From the NCBI RefSeq assembly GCF_003143935.1, contig NZ_QFRX01000001.1, forward strand, positions 8,677,388 through 8,741,387: DNA of 64,000 bases, written 5' to 3'. The notes below the pieces were generated by a model. That model did no database searches. It was not told the origin of the DNA and saw only the letters and a program-made list of their open reading frames with translations. The stretch comes from Streptomyces sp. Act143 (GTDB taxonomy: Bacteria; Actinomycetota; Actinomycetes; Streptomycetales; Streptomycetaceae). Positions 18,625 through 26,974 of the stretch are shown piece by piece. Numbering within the stretch: the stretch's first letter is position 1; each line of letters opens with the position of its first letter. Position numbers and translations under genes: made by a program.

Positions 18625-19647
18625 TCACGGGGTGCTGGGTGGGGCCGTGGAGGCGCGTACGACGAGTTCGACGGGGATGTCCCCGGCGTCGGGTGTGCGG
18701 CCGTCCAGGACGGCCAGGAGGGCTTGCATGCCGCGTTCTCCGAAGAGCTCGGCGTCGAGTCGTACCGTCGTGAGTTCGGGGTCGAGGGCGGCGGCGAGGG
18801 CGATGTCGTCGACGCCGGTGACGGAGACGTCGTCGGGGATGCGCAGGCCGCGGCGGCGGAGGGCTTTGTAGACGCCGGCGGCGAGTTTGTCGTCGTCGCA
18901 GACGATGGCGGTGGGGCGGTGGGGGGCGGGGGCTGCGAGGGCCGCTTCCGTGGCTGCCAGGGCGCCTTCGATGGACATCGGTGTGCGGGCCGTCCGCAGT
19001 GACGTCCCGGGTGTGATCGCCAGTCGTTCGGCGAGTGCCCGCGCGCGTACGTCGAAGGTCCAGGAGGGGATGTCGGCGGCGAGGTGCAGGAAGTGGCGGT
19101 GGCCGAGGCCGAGGAGGTGGTCGGCGATCTGGTGGGTGCCGTCGGTGATGTCGAGGTTGACGGTGGCGGCGCCGAGGCTGCCTTCGGGGTCGCTGTCGAG
19201 CATCACGAGGGGGAGTTGGTCGCCGCGGATGGCGGTGAGGGCGTCGGCGGCCATGGAGGAGGCGATGACGCCGTCGAGGGCGGCCTGGGCGGAGGCGAAG
19301 GGGTTGCGGGCGGGGCCGACGCCTTCGGGGGAGGGGTAGAGGACGACGCCGAAGCCGTGTGCGGCGGCGACGCGGGCGGCGCCGGTGTAGACGCCGGCGA
19401 AGAACTCGGTGGTCAGGGCGGGGACCACCAGGAGGACGGTTCGCGTGTGTCCGAGGCGGAGGTTGCGGGCGGCGAGGTTGGGCCGGTAGCCCAGTTCCCG
19501 TGCGGCCTCCCGTACTCGTTCCGCGGTCGTCTGTGAGACCCGGCCGCGCCATTTGTCGCCGAGGACGAGGGAGACCGCGGCCTGGGAGACGCCGGCGGCC
19601 TGGGCCACGTCGCGGCTGGTGGGGCGGGTGCTGCCTCCTCGTGCCAC
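18625..19647 (-). CDS. LacI-family transcriptional regulator
   Basis: A 340-residue repressor-type protein. The helix-turn-helix and hinge are at the N-terminus (RPTSRDVAQAAGVSQAAVSL, then YRPNLAARNLR); the rest is a periplasmic-binding-like effector domain (VLLVVPALTTEFFAG, IVCDDDKLAAGVYKALRRRG, VSVTGVDDIALAA). GTG 19647 gives the usual length; upstream codons extend it without domain content. It is divergent from an MFS transporter and probably controls it. The pair sits between prcA and pafA and has no obvious link to Pup. The effector is unknown. Confidence 0.9.
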   Translation of the reverse strand: MARGGSTRPTSRDVAQAAGVSQAAVSLVLGDKWRGRVSQTTAERVREAARELGYRPNLAARNLRLGHTRTVLLVVPALTTEFFAGVYTGAARVAAAHGFGVVLYPSPEGVGPARNPFASAQAALDGVIASSMAADALTAIRGDQLPLVMLDSDPEGSLGAATVNLDITDGTHQIADHLLGLGHRHFLHLAADIPSWTFDVRARALAERLAITPGTSLRTARTPMSIEGALAATEAALAAPAPHRPTAIVCDDDKLAAGVYKALRRRGLRIPDDVSVTGVDDIALAAALDPELTTVRLDAELFGERGMQALLAVLDGRTPDAGDIPVELVVRASTAPPSTP

Positions 19648-19689
19648 CGTGTGCCTGCTCTTTCGTCTGGACTGGGGAACAGCGCACAT

Positions 19690-19720
19690 GGTACGTATGA
19701 CGGCGGACGTTATACGTAAC
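19690..19720. promoter_or_regulatory. Candidate LacI-family operator in the divergent promoter
   Basis: GGTACGTATGAC (19690-19701) and GTTATACGTAAC (19709-19720) form an inverted repeat with 10 of 12 matches and a 7-base spacer. Each half contains TACGTA, and the two cores are 21 bases apart, two helical turns. The site overlaps the likely promoters of both divergent genes. Confidence 0.6.
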
Positions 19721-19754
19721 ACTTCGGCGCTGTCGCCAACGGGAAGGGCGGGTC

Positions 19755-21014
19755 ATGGCCGCGGGATACCTGGAGATCCTCAGGGCGAGGCACGCGACGC
19801 GGCTGCTCGTCGGCACGCTCGTGGGCCGGCTGCCCAACGCCATCGCGGCGATCGCGATCGTGCTGTTCATCCGCGCGGAGGGCGGCACGTACAGCCTCGC
19901 GGGCGCGCTGGCCGCGGTGTACGGCGTCGCCAACGCCGTGGGGCAGCCGCTGCTGGGGCGCCTGGTCGACCTGTACGGGCAGCCGCGGGTGCAGCTGCCC
20001 GCCGCGGTCCTCTCGGCGCTGGCGATGACGGTGTTCGCCTTCACGGGTACCGAGCCGCCGGCGCTCTCCTACGCCGCCGTGGCCGCCGCCGGTCTGTTCA
20101 CGCCTCCGCTGGAGGGCGGTCTGCGGGCGCTGTGGTCGTCCGTCCTCCACCGGGAGGACCAGGTGCACACCGCGTACGCCATGGACGCCGTGGCGCAGGA
20201 GGTCATGTTCACCGTGGGGCCGCTGCTGCTGACGCTGTGCGCGTCGCTGTGGTCGGCGCAGGCGGCGTTGCTCGTGCTGAACGTCATCGGGGTGCTGGGG
20301 GCGCTCTCCGTGGTCGTGTCGCCGCCCTCGCGCGCGTGGCGTTCGGCGCCGCGCGAGGCGCACTGGCTGGGTGCGTTGCGCTCGCCGGGGCTGCTGGCCC
20401 TGCTGGCGGCGTTCCTGTTCGTCGGCGGCGCTCTCGGTTCGATCGCGGTCACGTCGGTGTCGTACGCGGACGAGCACGGCGGTGACGTGGTGTACGGCTG
20501 GATGATGGCGGGCCTGGGGCTCGGGGCTCTCGTCGGCGGGACGGTGTACGGCGCGCGGCAGTGGACGGGTGAGCCGGCGCGTCGACTCCAGGTGCTCGTC
20601 GCTCTTCTGGCGGCATGTCAGCTGCCGCTGATGCTGCGGCCCGGTCCGGTCCTCATGGTGGTGCTCACCGTGCTCGCCGGGTTGTTCCTGGCGCCCGCCA
20701 TCGCCTGTGCGTTCGTGCTCGTGGACCGGCACGCGCCGCGGGGCACGGTCACCGAGGCCTTCTCCTGGCTGGTGACGACGTTCACCGTGGGTTCCTCGGT
20801 CGGTACGGGCCTTGCCGGGCCGGTCGTGGAGCGGGGCGGGGCCCTGTGGGGGTTCGCCGTGCCGGGGGTCACGGGGGGTGTGTCGCTGCTCGTTCTGCTG
20901 GCCACCGGGCGGGTCCTCGCAGCTCCCGGTAGGGGGGCGGTGGTTGCGGCTTCATCGGAAAATGATCCAAACCGTGCCGTCGAACCCCGTTTCAGCACCG
21001 GGGATCGGGCGTAA
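19755..21014 (+). CDS. MFS transporter (drug or metabolite efflux type)
   Basis: A 419-residue integral membrane protein with about 12 hydrophobic segments. The first loop signature is VGQPLLGRLVDLYGQPR, the family form of the MFS GxLaDrxGrr motif after helix 2. ATG 19755 follows GGGAAGGGCGGG. It is divergent from the LacI-type regulator across a 107-base region. Substrate unknown. It ends 9 bases before pafA, so pafA may depend partly on transcription from this promoter. Confidence 0.88.
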   Translation: MAAGYLEILRARHATRLLVGTLVGRLPNAIAAIAIVLFIRAEGGTYSLAGALAAVYGVANAVGQPLLGRLVDLYGQPRVQLPAAVLSALAMTVFAFTGTEPPALSYAAVAAAGLFTPPLEGGLRALWSSVLHREDQVHTAYAMDAVAQEVMFTVGPLLLTLCASLWSAQAALLVLNVIGVLGALSVVVSPPSRAWRSAPREAHWLGALRSPGLLALLAAFLFVGGALGSIAVTSVSYADEHGGDVVYGWMMAGLGLGALVGGTVYGARQWTGEPARRLQVLVALLAACQLPLMLRPGPVLMVVLTVLAGLFLAPAIACAFVLVDRHAPRGTVTEAFSWLVTTFTVGSSVGTGLAGPVVERGGALWGFAVPGVTGGVSLLVLLATGRVLAAPGRGAVVAASSENDPNRAVEPRFSTGDRA

Positions 21015-21023
21015 TGTTCAGTC

Positions 21024-22385
21024 ATGGACCGCCGCATTTTCGGGCTGGAGAACGAGTACGGCGTCACATGTACGTTCAGGGGACAGCGCCGCCTGTCTCC
21101 CGACGAGGTGGCGCGGTACCTCTTCCGCCGTGTCGTGTCATGGGGCCGCAGCAGCAACGTCTTTCTGCGAAACGGCGCCCGCCTCTATCTCGATGTCGGG
21201 TCACATCCGGAATACGCGACTCCCGAATGTGACAACGTGACGGAACTGGTCACGCACGACAAAGCAGGCGAGCGCATTCTCGAAGGACTCCTGGTGGACG
21301 CCGAACGACGCCTGCACGAGGAGGGAATCGCGGGCGACGTCTACCTCTTCAAGAACAACACCGACTCGGCGGGCAACTCCTACGGCTGTCACGAGAACTA
21401 TCTCGTCGCACGCCACGGGGAGTTCTCCCGGCTCGCGGACATCCTCATTCCGTTCCTCGTCACGCGGCAGCTTCTGTGTGGTGCCGGCAAGGTGCTGCAG
21501 ACGCCACGTGGCGCGGTCTACTGCGTGAGTCAGCGGGCGGAGCACATCTGGGAGGGCGTCTCCTCGGCGACGACCCGCTCGCGCCCGATCATCAACACGC
21601 GTGACGAACCGCACGCGGACGCCGAGCGCTACCGTCGTCTTCACGTCATCGTGGGCGACTCCAACATGTCCGAGACGACCATGCTGCTGAAGGTCGGCGC
21701 GACCGATCTGGTGCTGCGCATGATCGAGGCGGGCACCGTGATGCGTGATCTGACGCTGGAGAACCCGATCCGGGCGATCCGTGAGGTCAGCCATGACATC
21801 ACCGGCCGGCGCAAGGTGCGTCTGGCCAGTGGCCGGGAGGCCTCCGCGCTGGAGGTGCAGCGCGAGTACTACGAGAAGGCCGTGGACTTCTGCGAGCGCC
21901 GCGGTATTCGTACGGGCACCGTCGAGCAGGTCCTGGAGCTATGGGGCCGCACGCTGGACGCGATCGAGGCCGAGGACCTCGACCGGATCGGCACCGAGAT
22001 CGACTGGGTGATGAAGTACAAGCTCATCGAGCGGTACCGGGCCAAGCACAACATGACCATGTCGCATCCGCGGGTCGCGCAGATAGACCTCGCGTATCAC
22101 GACATCCACCGTCGTCGCGGGCTGTACTACCTTCTGGAGCGGAAGGGGCAAGCGGCCCGTATCTGCAACGACTTGAAGATCTTCGAGGGCAAGTCCGTGC
22201 CCCCGCAGACCACTCGGGCGCGTCTTCGCGGTGACTTCATCCGGCGGGCGCAGGAGCAGCGCCGGGACTTCACGGTCGACTGGGTCCATCTCAAGCTGAA
22301 CGACCAGGCGCAGCGCACGGTGTTGTGCAAGGACCCGTTCCGTTCGGTGGACGACCGGGTGGAGAAGCTGATCGCCGGTATGTGA
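21024..22385 (+). CDS. pafA: Pup-protein ligase
   Basis: A 453-residue ATP-dependent ligase that joins the C-terminal Glu of deamidated Pup to substrate lysines. It starts MDRRIFGLENEYGVTCTF, the PafA form of the fold shared with Dop, and lacks the Dop loop. Common motifs are HPEYATPECD, KNNTDSAGNSYGCHENYL and RPIINTRDEPHADAERYRRLH. ATG 21024 has only a weak ribosome site, and the upstream gene stops 9 bases before it, so translational coupling is likely. Two hairpins follow the stop. Confidence 0.97.
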   Translation: MDRRIFGLENEYGVTCTFRGQRRLSPDEVARYLFRRVVSWGRSSNVFLRNGARLYLDVGSHPEYATPECDNVTELVTHDKAGERILEGLLVDAERRLHEEGIAGDVYLFKNNTDSAGNSYGCHENYLVARHGEFSRLADILIPFLVTRQLLCGAGKVLQTPRGAVYCVSQRAEHIWEGVSSATTRSRPIINTRDEPHADAERYRRLHVIVGDSNMSETTMLLKVGATDLVLRMIEAGTVMRDLTLENPIRAIREVSHDITGRRKVRLASGREASALEVQREYYEKAVDFCERRGIRTGTVEQVLELWGRTLDAIEAEDLDRIGTEIDWVMKYKLIERYRAKHNMTMSHPRVAQIDLAYHDIHRRRGLYYLLERKGQAARICNDLKIFEGKSVPPQTTRARLRGDFIRRAQEQRRDFTVDWVHLKLNDQAQRTVLCKDPFRSVDDRVEKLIAGM

Positions 22386-22421
22386 GTCGGGTGTTCCGGC
22401 CGGATTGCCGGAACGCAACAC

Positions 22422-22450
22422 GGGCGCCGTACGTTTTCCGTACGGCGCCC
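22422..22450 (+). terminator. Terminator after pafA (preceded by a smaller hairpin)
   Basis: GGGCGCCGTACG (22422-22433) pairs perfectly with 22439-22450 around a T-rich 5-base loop, followed by TTCTC. An 8-bp hairpin GTTCCGGC/GCCGGAAC lies just upstream at 22393-22414. Confidence 0.87.
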
Positions 22451-22513
22451 TTCTCACGCCGTAGAGTTGCGCGCACGCCATCAACAAGATCGATCGATTA
22501 CGAGGCCCTCACC

Positions 22514-23515
22514 GTGCGCCGACGCTCACTTCTCATTGCCGTACCCGCTGGAATGGCCACGCTCGCCGCGTGTGGCGACGAGGATTCCGACTCGAGCAAG
22601 GCGAGCGACAGCGCCTCTCCCTCGGCGTCGCAGACGTCGGCCGCGCCGGCGCCGAAGATCGTCGACGGTCCGCTGCCGGCGATCACGGCGGGGACGAAGT
22701 TCGGCGAGAAGCCGACGGTCGCCAAGGGCAGTGGCGATCCGTCGGACCAGGTCGCGGTGAAGACGGTGGTTGCGGGTGGCGGCCAGACGGTCGCGGAGAA
22801 CGACTACATCCAGGCGAACTACCTGGGTCAGATCTGGGACACGGCGAAGGTCTTCGACAACTCCTACGACCGCAAGACCCCGCTGGTGATCCAGCTCGCC
22901 CAGGGCTCCATCATCGACAGCTGGCGTTATGCCCTGGCGGGCAAGAAGGTGGGCAGCCGCGTGCTGATGTCCACCGCTCCCACGTGGGGGTACGGCAAGG
23001 AGGGCAACTCCTCGGCGGGCATCAAGGGCACCGACACGCTGGTCTTCGTGGTCGACATCGAGGGCACGTTCAACGCCAAGAGCTCGGCCAAGGGCAAGAA
23101 CGCCGCCCAGGATGACACGGCCCTGCCGAAGGTGAGCACCAACACCGACGGCAAGGCGCCGACCATCGACGTGCCCAAGGCGGACGCGCCGACCAAGCTG
23201 GTCGCGGACTACGTGATCGAGGGCGACGGTGACGAGGTCAAGGCGGAGAACACCGTGCTCGTTCAGTACAAGGGCGTGCTGTGGGACAGCGGCAAGGAGT
23301 TCGACTCGACGTACAGCCGCAAGGCGCTGACGTCGTTCTCGCTCCAGCAGGTCGTCAAGGGGTGGGCGCAGGGGCTGACCGGCAAGAAGGTCGGCAGCCG
23401 CGTCCTCATCGTGATCCCGCCGGCGCTGGGCTACGGCGACAACCCGCCGGCCGGCAGCGGTATCTCGAAGGACTCCACGCTCGTCTTCACCGTGGACATC
23501 CTCGCGAAGATGTGA
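22514..23515 (+). CDS. Tandem FKBP-type peptidyl-prolyl isomerase lipoprotein
   Basis: A 333-residue exported folding factor. The signal peptide MRRRSLLIAVPAGMATLAAC ends in lipobox LAAC with Cys20. A Ser/Ala-rich linker leads to two FKBP domains: about residues 75-185 (NYLGQIWDTAKVFDNSYDR, VGSRVLMSTAPTWGYG) and about 225-333 (VQYKGVLWDSGKEFDSTYS, GSRVLIVIPPALGYGDNP). The first domain departs more from the active-site consensus. GTG 22514 follows GAGG. It probably folds proteins on the outer face of the membrane and is paired with a cytoplasmic FKBP downstream. Confidence 0.92.
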   Translation: MRRRSLLIAVPAGMATLAACGDEDSDSSKASDSASPSASQTSAAPAPKIVDGPLPAITAGTKFGEKPTVAKGSGDPSDQVAVKTVVAGGGQTVAENDYIQANYLGQIWDTAKVFDNSYDRKTPLVIQLAQGSIIDSWRYALAGKKVGSRVLMSTAPTWGYGKEGNSSAGIKGTDTLVFVVDIEGTFNAKSSAKGKNAAQDDTALPKVSTNTDGKAPTIDVPKADAPTKLVADYVIEGDGDEVKAENTVLVQYKGVLWDSGKEFDSTYSRKALTSFSLQQVVKGWAQGLTGKKVGSRVLIVIPPALGYGDNPPAGSGISKDSTLVFTVDILAKM

Positions 23516-23576
23516 GCCCCGCCAGGATGTAAGACTGTCCCTGTTGCCTTTCCGTGAACAAGCAGGAGCTAGTGAC

Positions 23577-23948
23577 GTGAGCATCGACAAGCCCGAGATC
23601 GACTTCCCGGGCGGCGAGCCCCCGGCGGACCTCGAGATCAAGGACATCTGGGAGGGTGACGGCGAGGTCGCGCAGGCCGGTCAGAACGTGACCGTGCACT
23701 ACGTGGGTGTGGCCTTCAGCACCGGCGAGGAGTTCGACGCCAGCTGGAACCGCGGTACGCCGTTCAAGTTCCCGCTCGGTGGCGGTCGCGTCATCAAGGG
23801 CTGGGACCTCGGCGTGCAGGGCATGAAGGTCGGCGGCCGTCGTCAGCTGACCATCCCGGCGCACCTCGCCTACGGCAACCAGAGCCCGACCCCGGCGATC
23901 AAGCCGGGCGAGACGCTGATCTTCGTGGTCGACCTGATCGCCGTCTGA
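23577..23948 (+). CDS. Cytoplasmic FKBP-type peptidyl-prolyl cis-trans isomerase
   Basis: A 123-residue single-domain FKBP without a signal peptide. It has VTVHYVGVAFSTGEEFDASW, GGRVIKGWDLGVQGMKVGGRR and IPAHLAYGNQSP, covering the tyrosine, phenylalanine and tryptophan pocket of active FKBPs. GTG 23577 follows AGGAG. It lies 61 bases after the lipoprotein FKBP and probably shares its transcript. It has no known role in pupylation despite the location. Confidence 0.94.
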   Translation: MSIDKPEIDFPGGEPPADLEIKDIWEGDGEVAQAGQNVTVHYVGVAFSTGEEFDASWNRGTPFKFPLGGGRVIKGWDLGVQGMKVGGRRQLTIPAHLAYGNQSPTPAIKPGETLIFVVDLIAV

Positions 23949-23996
23949 TCATCCCGTCCGACGTGTGATCGTCACACGACCGGTCGCGATCGGCTG

Positions 23997-24034
23997 GGGC
24001 CCATGCCTGTCCGGGCGTGGGCCCTCGGCTTTTG
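23997..24034 (+). terminator. Terminator after the FKBP pair
   Basis: GGGCCCATGC (23997-24006) pairs with GCGTGGGCCC (24015-24024), with one G-U pair, and is followed by CGGCTTTT. A separate perfect dyad CGTGTGA-tcg-TCACACG lies at 23962-23978. Confidence 0.8.
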
Positions 24035-24097
24035 CCACGCCACCGCGGGGCGGTACGGTCAACGTCATCGGGGAGCATAGGGAGGCGAAGGGCGTCG

Positions 24098-25051
24098 ATG
24101 GCCATTGCCAAGGCCGAGCGGCTGATGAACCTGGCGCTGTGTCTGCTGGGGACGCGCAGGCCGCTCAGCAAGCGTGAGCTGCGTGAGTCCATCGAGGCCT
24201 ATCTGGAAGCGAACTCGGACGACAGCTTCAACCGGATGTTCGAGCGCGACAAGGACGATCTGCGCGAACTCGGGCTCGTGATCGAGACCGTGGAGAACCT
24301 CGACGGCGAGGTCGGCTACCTCGCCCGCCGGGACAGCAACCGGCTGCCGCCCATCACGCTGGACGCCGAGGAGGCCGCGGCCCTGGGCCTGGCCGCCAAG
24401 GTCTGGCAGCAGGCGCGCCTCGCGGGCGCGGCCAGCGGCGCCTTGCAGAAGCTGCGCGCGGCCGGCCTGCCGGAGGACGTCGACCCGTACGAGGCACACG
24501 GCGCCCTGGAGCCCCGTATCCCCGTGCACGAGGCCGCGTTCGAGCCGCTCATGCTGGCCTGCCGGGACCGCCGCCCGGTTGTCTTCGACTACCGCAAGGC
24601 CACCGCCGCCCACCCCGAGACCCGGCATGTGGAGCCGTGGGCCCTGGAGTGCTGGCGCGGCCACTGGTACCTGGCGGGCTGGGACCGCGACCGGGATGCC
24701 GAGCGGGTCTTCCGGCTCTCCCGGATCACGGGCAAGGTGCGCTCCCGGGGCAGCAGCTTCACCGCGCCGGTGCCCGACGTCGTCACCGTCCGCGAGACCG
24801 TCGCGAGCTGGGCGGGGGAGACCGCCGACCGCAGCGCGCTGATCCGGCTGCGCACGGACGCCGGTTACCCCTTGCGGGCGAAGGCCACGGCGGTGCGGGA
24901 ACTCGGGGGCGGCTGGGACGAGTTGGAGATCCCGTACGGCCATGGGCTGGACGCCTGGCTGGTGGAGTTCGGGCCTGACGTGGTCGTCCTGGAGCCCGCC
25001 GAGCTGCGGGCCGACGTGGTGGACCGGCTGCGTGCCGTGGCCAAGGGCTGA
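24098..25051 (+). CDS. pafB: WYL-domain transcriptional regulator PafB
   Basis: A 317-residue regulator with an N-terminal winged helix (residues 1-65, KAERLMNLALCLLGTRRPLS), a middle region, and a WYL domain with ALECWRGHWYLAGWDRDRDA and RVFRLSRI. In mycobacteria PafB and PafC form a heterodimer that activates DNA-damage genes independently of LexA, and are not needed for pupylation itself. ATG 24098 follows GGGAGGCGAAGGG. It is directly upstream of pafC, 19 bases apart. Confidence 0.94.
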   Translation: MAIAKAERLMNLALCLLGTRRPLSKRELRESIEAYLEANSDDSFNRMFERDKDDLRELGLVIETVENLDGEVGYLARRDSNRLPPITLDAEEAAALGLAAKVWQQARLAGAASGALQKLRAAGLPEDVDPYEAHGALEPRIPVHEAAFEPLMLACRDRRPVVFDYRKATAAHPETRHVEPWALECWRGHWYLAGWDRDRDAERVFRLSRITGKVRSRGSSFTAPVPDVVTVRETVASWAGETADRSALIRLRTDAGYPLRAKATAVRELGGGWDELEIPYGHGLDAWLVEFGPDVVVLEPAELRADVVDRLRAVAKG

Positions 25052-25070
25052 GGGGGAGCGGGAAACAACT

Positions 25071-26099
25071 GTGGCAGGCAAACCGGTCAGGCCCGTCAAC
25101 GCCATCGACCAGACCCGGCGGATGCTGTCCCTGGTGACCTATCTGAAGGAGCGGCCCGGTGCCCGGGTCGAGGACGTCGCCCGTGCCTTCGGGATCACCG
25201 AGGACGAGCTGGTCTCCGACCTCGATGTGCTGCCCATGTGCGGCACCAGCTTCCGCGGCGGCGATCTGCTCGACATCGACACCGACGGCGAGCGCATCTG
25301 GTGGCACAACCCCGCCGCGCTGGGTGAGGAGACCGCCGAGCCGCTGCGGCTGGCGGCCGACGAGGCGACCGCGCTGCTGGTGGCCGCCCGTGCGGTGGCC
25401 ACGCTGCCGGGGCTGCGCGAGGGCGACCGGCAGGCGCTGCTGCGGGCCACCGCCAAGGTGGAGGCCGCCGCCGGTGAGCAGGCGGGCGCCAGCTCCCGGC
25501 TGTCGGTGACCTTCGAGTCGGAGGGCGGCGTCTTCGCCGACGTCGACCGCGCGATCTCCGAGCGGCGCCGGCTGTGGATCCGCTACTACTCGCCCGCCCG
25601 CGACGAACTCAGTGAGCGCGAGATCGACCCGATCCGCCTGGTCAGCGTCGGCCACACCTATGTCGAGGCCTGGTGCCGCCGCTCCGAGGCGCGCCGCACC
25701 TTCCGGCTCGACCGGGTCGCCGAGATCAAGATCCTGGACGAGCCGTCCGCGCCGCCCGAGATCGAGCTGCGGGACCTGTCCGAGGCGCTGGTGCAGCCGG
25801 CCGCCGAGGACCCGGAGGTCGTCGTCGAGGTGGGGCCCGGCGGGCGCTGGGTCGCCGAGTACTACCCGCACGACAGTGCGGATGAGCTTCCGGACGGCGG
25901 GCTGCGTATTACCCTGCGCACCCCCGATCCGGCCTCCCTGCGCCGGCTGGCGCTGCGACTCGGCCGGGACGGCCGCATCGTCTCGCCGAGCGGACTGGCC
26001 GACAGCGCCCGGCAGGCGGCCCGCGAGGCGCTGGCGGCGTACGACGGGGTCGAGGTGCAGGACGACGGGCAGTACGACAGGCAGGAGCAGGGGCTTTGA
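25071..26099 (+). CDS. pafC: WYL-domain transcriptional regulator PafC
   Basis: A 342-residue partner of PafB. The N-terminal helix-turn-helix begins at VNAIDQTRRMLSLVTYLKER; the WYL-type domain is degenerate at the name motif (HTYVEAWCRRSEARRTFRLD) and is followed by a C-terminal extension (WCX-like, to residue 342). GTG 25071 lies 19 bases after pafB. Its stop codon overlaps the TTG proposed for the next gene. It probably acts on recA-type damage promoters with PafB. Confidence 0.93.
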   Translation: MAGKPVRPVNAIDQTRRMLSLVTYLKERPGARVEDVARAFGITEDELVSDLDVLPMCGTSFRGGDLLDIDTDGERIWWHNPAALGEETAEPLRLAADEATALLVAARAVATLPGLREGDRQALLRATAKVEAAAGEQAGASSRLSVTFESEGGVFADVDRAISERRRLWIRYYSPARDELSEREIDPIRLVSVGHTYVEAWCRRSEARRTFRLDRVAEIKILDEPSAPPEIELRDLSEALVQPAAEDPEVVVEVGPGGRWVAEYYPHDSADELPDGGLRITLRTPDPASLRRLALRLGRDGRIVSPSGLADSARQAAREALAAYDGVEVQDDGQYDRQEQGL

Positions 26100-26509
26100 G
26101 CGAGTCGGCTACCTCTGGCACGGCTACCTCCGGCGTGGCCGTCTCCGGCACGGCTACCTCCGGCGTGGCCGTCTCCGGCGCGCCGGCCTCCGGTGCGGCC
26201 GGTCATGGGACGGCTTCCCGGGGTGCGGCTGTCTCCGGTGCGGCGGGCATGTCCGTGGCGGCTGCCTTCGCGGGGATGAGGAGCGTCGCCCCGACGGTGT
26301 TCCGGGCGGGCTGCCCGGACTGCCGGGGCCGCTTCGAGCTCGCCGCGAGTGCCCTGCGGCTGGCCATCGGCGCCACCAGCAAGACCACGTTCTACTCGTT
26401 CACCTGCCCGGACTGCGGGGTGCCCGTGCGCAAGCCGGCGGGGGAGCGGATCGTGGAGCTGCTCACCGGCGGCGGGGTCAGGACGCTGCGCCTGCACTCG
26501 ACCCTCTAG
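26096..26509 (+). CDS. Small zinc-ribbon protein with Ser/Ala/Gly repeat head
   Basis: A protein of up to 137 residues I do not recognise by name. The C-terminal 75 residues carry two CPDC pairs (GCPDCRGRFEL and TCPDCGVPVRKP), a Cys4 zinc ribbon. The first 50 residues are a low-complexity repeat of GTATSGVAVS-like units. TTG 26096 overlaps the pafC stop and allows coupling; ATG 26246 or ATG 26276 would give a compact ribbon protein without the repeats. It lies between pafC and tatA. Function unknown; the repeat head suggests a flexible linker or a wrong start. Confidence 0.6.
   Translation: MSESATSGTATSGVAVSGTATSGVAVSGAPASGAAGHGTASRGAAVSGAAGMSVAAAFAGMRSVAPTVFRAGCPDCRGRFELAASALRLAIGATSKTTFYSFTCPDCGVPVRKPAGERIVELLTGGGVRTLRLHSTL
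26117..26176 (+). repeat. 30-bp perfect tandem repeat (two copies)
   Basis: The unit beginning GGCACGGCTACCTCCGGCGT occurs at 26117-26146 and 26147-26176 without a mismatch. It is a multiple of three and encodes GTATSGVAVS twice in the zinc-ribbon gene. Looser copies flank it. Confidence 0.9.
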
Positions 26510-26518
26510 GGTCTGCCT

Positions 26519-26713
26519 ATGTTCTGGTCGATGTTCGCCGTCGCTGTGGGTTTCCTGGGAATCGCCGTGCTCGGCGTGCTCGCCGTCCGGGTCTTCCTGG
26601 AGGCGCAGCGTCTCGGACGCCAGGTCTCCGATTCCGCGCAGCGCATCAGCAGGGCCGCGGCGGATCTGGAGCGGGCCGCCGAGAGCACCGTGCGCTCTGT
26701 GGACGCGCTGTGA
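26519..26713 (+). CDS. Small single-span membrane protein with amphipathic tail
   Basis: A 64-residue protein: one N-terminal transmembrane helix (about residues 3-25, MFAVAVGFLGIAVLGVLAVR) followed by a helical, heptad-like cytoplasmic tail (LGRQVSDSAQRISRAAADL). ATG 26519 lies 10 bases after the previous stop with AGGG upstream. I do not know its function. Its position just before tatA suggests an envelope role, but nothing in the sequence shows that. Confidence 0.65.
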   Translation: MFWSMFAVAVGFLGIAVLGVLAVRVFLEAQRLGRQVSDSAQRISRAAADLERAAESTVRSVDAL

Positions 26714-26907
26714 GTCCTGCTGTGCACCGCATGTGAGTCCTGCGCCGGAAGCGCTTTGGGTCACTTCGCCCTGTCACCTTGACGGCATCGGCAGGTACGC
26801 TGCTGGTCGCGGCTCGGAGAACGAGGCCCGGACCGCGGACCGGGAGTACGCACGGGGATTGCCTCACGTTTACCCCTGAGCGTTACGATCGCTGACAACA
26901 CGATCGT

Positions 26908-26935
26908 TCGGACATCTGTCCGACCGGTCGGACAG
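26908..26935. promoter_or_regulatory. Nested palindromes upstream of tatA
   Basis: Three alternating half-sites TCGGACA (26908-26914), TGTCCGA (26917-26923) and TCGGACA (26928-26934) give two overlapping dyads. The right-hand one, CTGTCCGACCGGTCGGACAG (26916-26935), is a perfect 20-bp palindrome ending 39 bases before the tatA start. The rest of the 260-base gap also has two CGATCG copies at 26886 and 26901. Confidence 0.7.
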
Positions 26936-26974
26936 CACCCCACCCCAGCCGCCTCGGTGAGAAGGTAAAGACTT

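Noticed and set aside
26117..26176. CRISPR-like or mobile repeat
   Set aside because: Only two adjacent copies with no spacer; it is a simple in-frame tandem duplication.
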